Translations under genes and position numbers: made by a program
In this document: piece after piece, positions 5,416-6,448 of the stretch
Numbering within the stretch: the stretch's first letter is position 1
How the letters are laid out: each line of letters begins with the position of its first letter
The notes under the pieces: generated by a model
Databases searched by the model: none
What the model saw: the letters and a program-made list of their open reading frames with translations, nothing else
Told to the model about the DNA's origin: nothing
Assembly (NCBI GenBank): GCA_002785215.1
Contig: PFMK01000053.1
Location: 1 to 6,448 of the forward strand
Length of the DNA stretch: 6,448 bases
DNA from: Candidatus Gottesmanbacteria bacterium CG_4_10_14_0_8_um_filter_37_24
GTDB taxonomy: Bacteria; Patescibacteriota; Microgenomatia; 2-02-FULL-39-11
Direction of reading: 5' to 3'

Positions 5416-6448
5416 TCATCTGTTTGACTTCAAAATTATAGGGTCTTTATCAGGCTTTAACAGTTTTTGATATTCATCTCTGGAATAAGATTTCACTTTT
5501 TTATAAATTCTTATGACCGGATGATCAAAAACAGTCCATGTTTCCTCGGCGTTTTCGTCAGGGAATTCCAATTTTATATTTCCTAGATTTATCCGGGGAA
5601 ATGAAGATATTTCATCTATTTTGGCAAATCCTAACTGTCCGGAAAACAACAATTGATAGTATTTTGTAACTAACGGGAATCTTTTGGGAAATAACATATA
5701 GTTAGTAAATATTCTCCTTGATGGGATTAAAATGTAATCTGCTTTTTCAAGGTGCATGATAAGATCATTAAAAAGAGAGTGCACTTCATCAAGATTGTAA
5801 AAATCAAATGAGATCACAGTATAGTTTTTTGGCGGAATAGTCATATTCGGGATTCCAAGAGGAATATCAATTACGTTTGCGGTTTCAGAAAGTATATATG
5901 AATTATTCGGGATTTTCTTATAGATAGCGTATGAAGATTGAACTCTACTGTCTTTGTTTACATAAATAGACATATAAGCAATGCCGGGCAGGATTGCCGG
6001 AATGCAAAATGCAAAAGCCAGAACATAAAATCTGAATTTTGAAGAAAATATTTCTGATTTGGTATAGTACTCCTGGCTATCATTCTCATTTGATTTAAAA
6101 AGTAGATAAATCTTATAGAAGGCAAAAGCAGCAAAGATGCTGAAAAAAGGCAATATCGGCGTCATAAACCTTGTCCATTTGGCGTAAAGAAAAGCATTTG
6201 GAATAAAATAGATCAATATTGAGAGAATAATAACAAGAGATATTAATTCTGATTTAAGCATTACAATTTTTATCTTTTTATTCCTTCTACTTTTTATTAA
6301 CTTTCGGACTATCTGCTGGATAAATCGCGCAAAAGACATAATAAGTTGCAGGTTTAAGAGTAGAAGACCTAATGAACCGGTGATAAAAATAGGCAAGCCA
6401 AGCGTGTAAGGGAAAATTTTATTTATTTGGAAAAGGACAGGGGTGGTA
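5416..6448 (-). CDS. GT-C fold membrane glycosyltransferase, C-terminal part; N-terminus beyond the window
   Basis: The reading frame is open through the right edge, so the gene is 5'-truncated by the window; 343 codons are visible. The first visible residues (TTPVLFQINKIFPYTLGLP) align with residues about 338-357 of the 3420-5408 product, so the TTG at 6396 is an internal Leu codon and not a start. About half the protein, including the catalytic outer-loop acidic motif, must lie upstream. Four hydrophobic segments are seen, with AKWTRFMTPILPF matching AKASRYLYPFYPF of the paralog. An extracytoplasmic domain follows with LEKADYILIPSRR, VTKYYQLLFSGQLGF and AEETWTVFDHP (coded at 5518-5550), each collinear with the paralog. 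The WDD motif of the paralog is replaced by SETANVIDIPLG, so the two tails may have diverged in binding. The stop TGA lies 7 nt before the TTG of the next gene. The pair presumably arose by tandem duplication. Substrate unknown. Confidence 0.85.
   Translation of the reverse strand, partial: TTPVLFQINKIFPYTLGLPIFITGSLGLLLLNLQLIMSFARFIQQIVRKLIKSRRNKKIKIVMLKSELISLVIILSILIYFIPNAFLYAKWTRFMTPILPFFSIFAAFAFYKIYLLFKSNENDSQEYYTKSEIFSSKFRFYVLAFAFCIPAILPGIAYMSIYVNKDSRVQSSYAIYKKIPNNSYILSETANVIDIPLGIPNMTIPPKNYTVISFDFYNLDEVHSLFNDLIMHLEKADYILIPSRRIFTNYMLFPKRFPLVTKYYQLLFSGQLGFAKIDEISSFPRINLGNIKLEFPDENAEETWTVFDHPVIRIYKKVKSYSRDEYQKLLKPDKDPIILKSNR

Noticed and set aside
5995..6045. AATGCAAAATGCAAAA-type stretch as a further repeat insertion in the rightmost gene
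   Set aside because: It encodes a plausible transmembrane helix (FYVLAFAFCIPAILPG) in the position where the paralog also has a helix, so no insertion is needed to explain it.
6394..6396. TTG as the start of the rightmost gene
   Set aside because: The frame stays open upstream to the window edge, and the upstream residues align with the interior of the paralog, so this is an internal codon of a truncated gene.

Overview
This AT-rich window carries one tightly packed gene series, all on the minus strand. It looks like part of a surface-polysaccharide or protein-glycosylation locus. In transcription order (right to left) it holds: a GT-C membrane glycosyltransferase whose N-terminal half lies beyond the right edge (5416-6448); a full-length paralog of it (3420-5408); a class I SAM-dependent methyltransferase (2703-3416); a DPM1-like family 2 glycosyltransferase (2004-2696); a second type of full-length GT-C enzyme (295-1959); and a 64-codon, two-helix membrane ORF (88-282) that repeats the N-terminus of the preceding enzyme. 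Gaps between genes are 7, 3, 6, 44 and 12 nt, so a single transcript is likely. I see no rRNA, tRNA, CRISPR array, transposase or convincing promoter. No gene-free stretch exceeds about 90 bases.

The low GC content, short spacers, several tandem HPDE-type GT-C enzymes, and the extracytoplasmic tail motif AEE-x-[FW]-T-V-[YF]-DHP suggest an uncultivated bacterium of the Patescibacteria (CPR), perhaps the Microgenomates group. Chloroflexota proteins with similar tails are an alternative. This placement comes from memory of protein families, not from a search. Stop codons TAG, TAA and TGA all appear as terminators, so UGA does not seem to be recoded.

As inferred from family knowledge, the cytoplasmic GT2 enzyme would load a sugar onto a polyprenyl phosphate. 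The multi-pass GT-C enzymes would use such lipid-linked sugars on the outer face of the membrane. The methyltransferase could modify a sugar or another metabolite of the pathway. Substrates cannot be read from the sequence.

The most unusual signals are these. (1) A repeat-like element of about 126 bp, with (AAATCCG)n heptamers and inverted repeats, lies in frame inside the 3420-5408 gene and is translated as a cytoplasmic loop. (2) A second, smaller AT-rich repetitive stretch lies in another loop of the same gene. (3) The 64-aa ORF is a truncated tandem copy of the N-terminus of the adjacent GT-C enzyme. (4) A Pro/Thr-rich insertion bracketed by the only two cysteines of the tail lies in the extracytoplasmic domain of the 3420-5408 product. 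I found no evidence of a wholly new kind of system.
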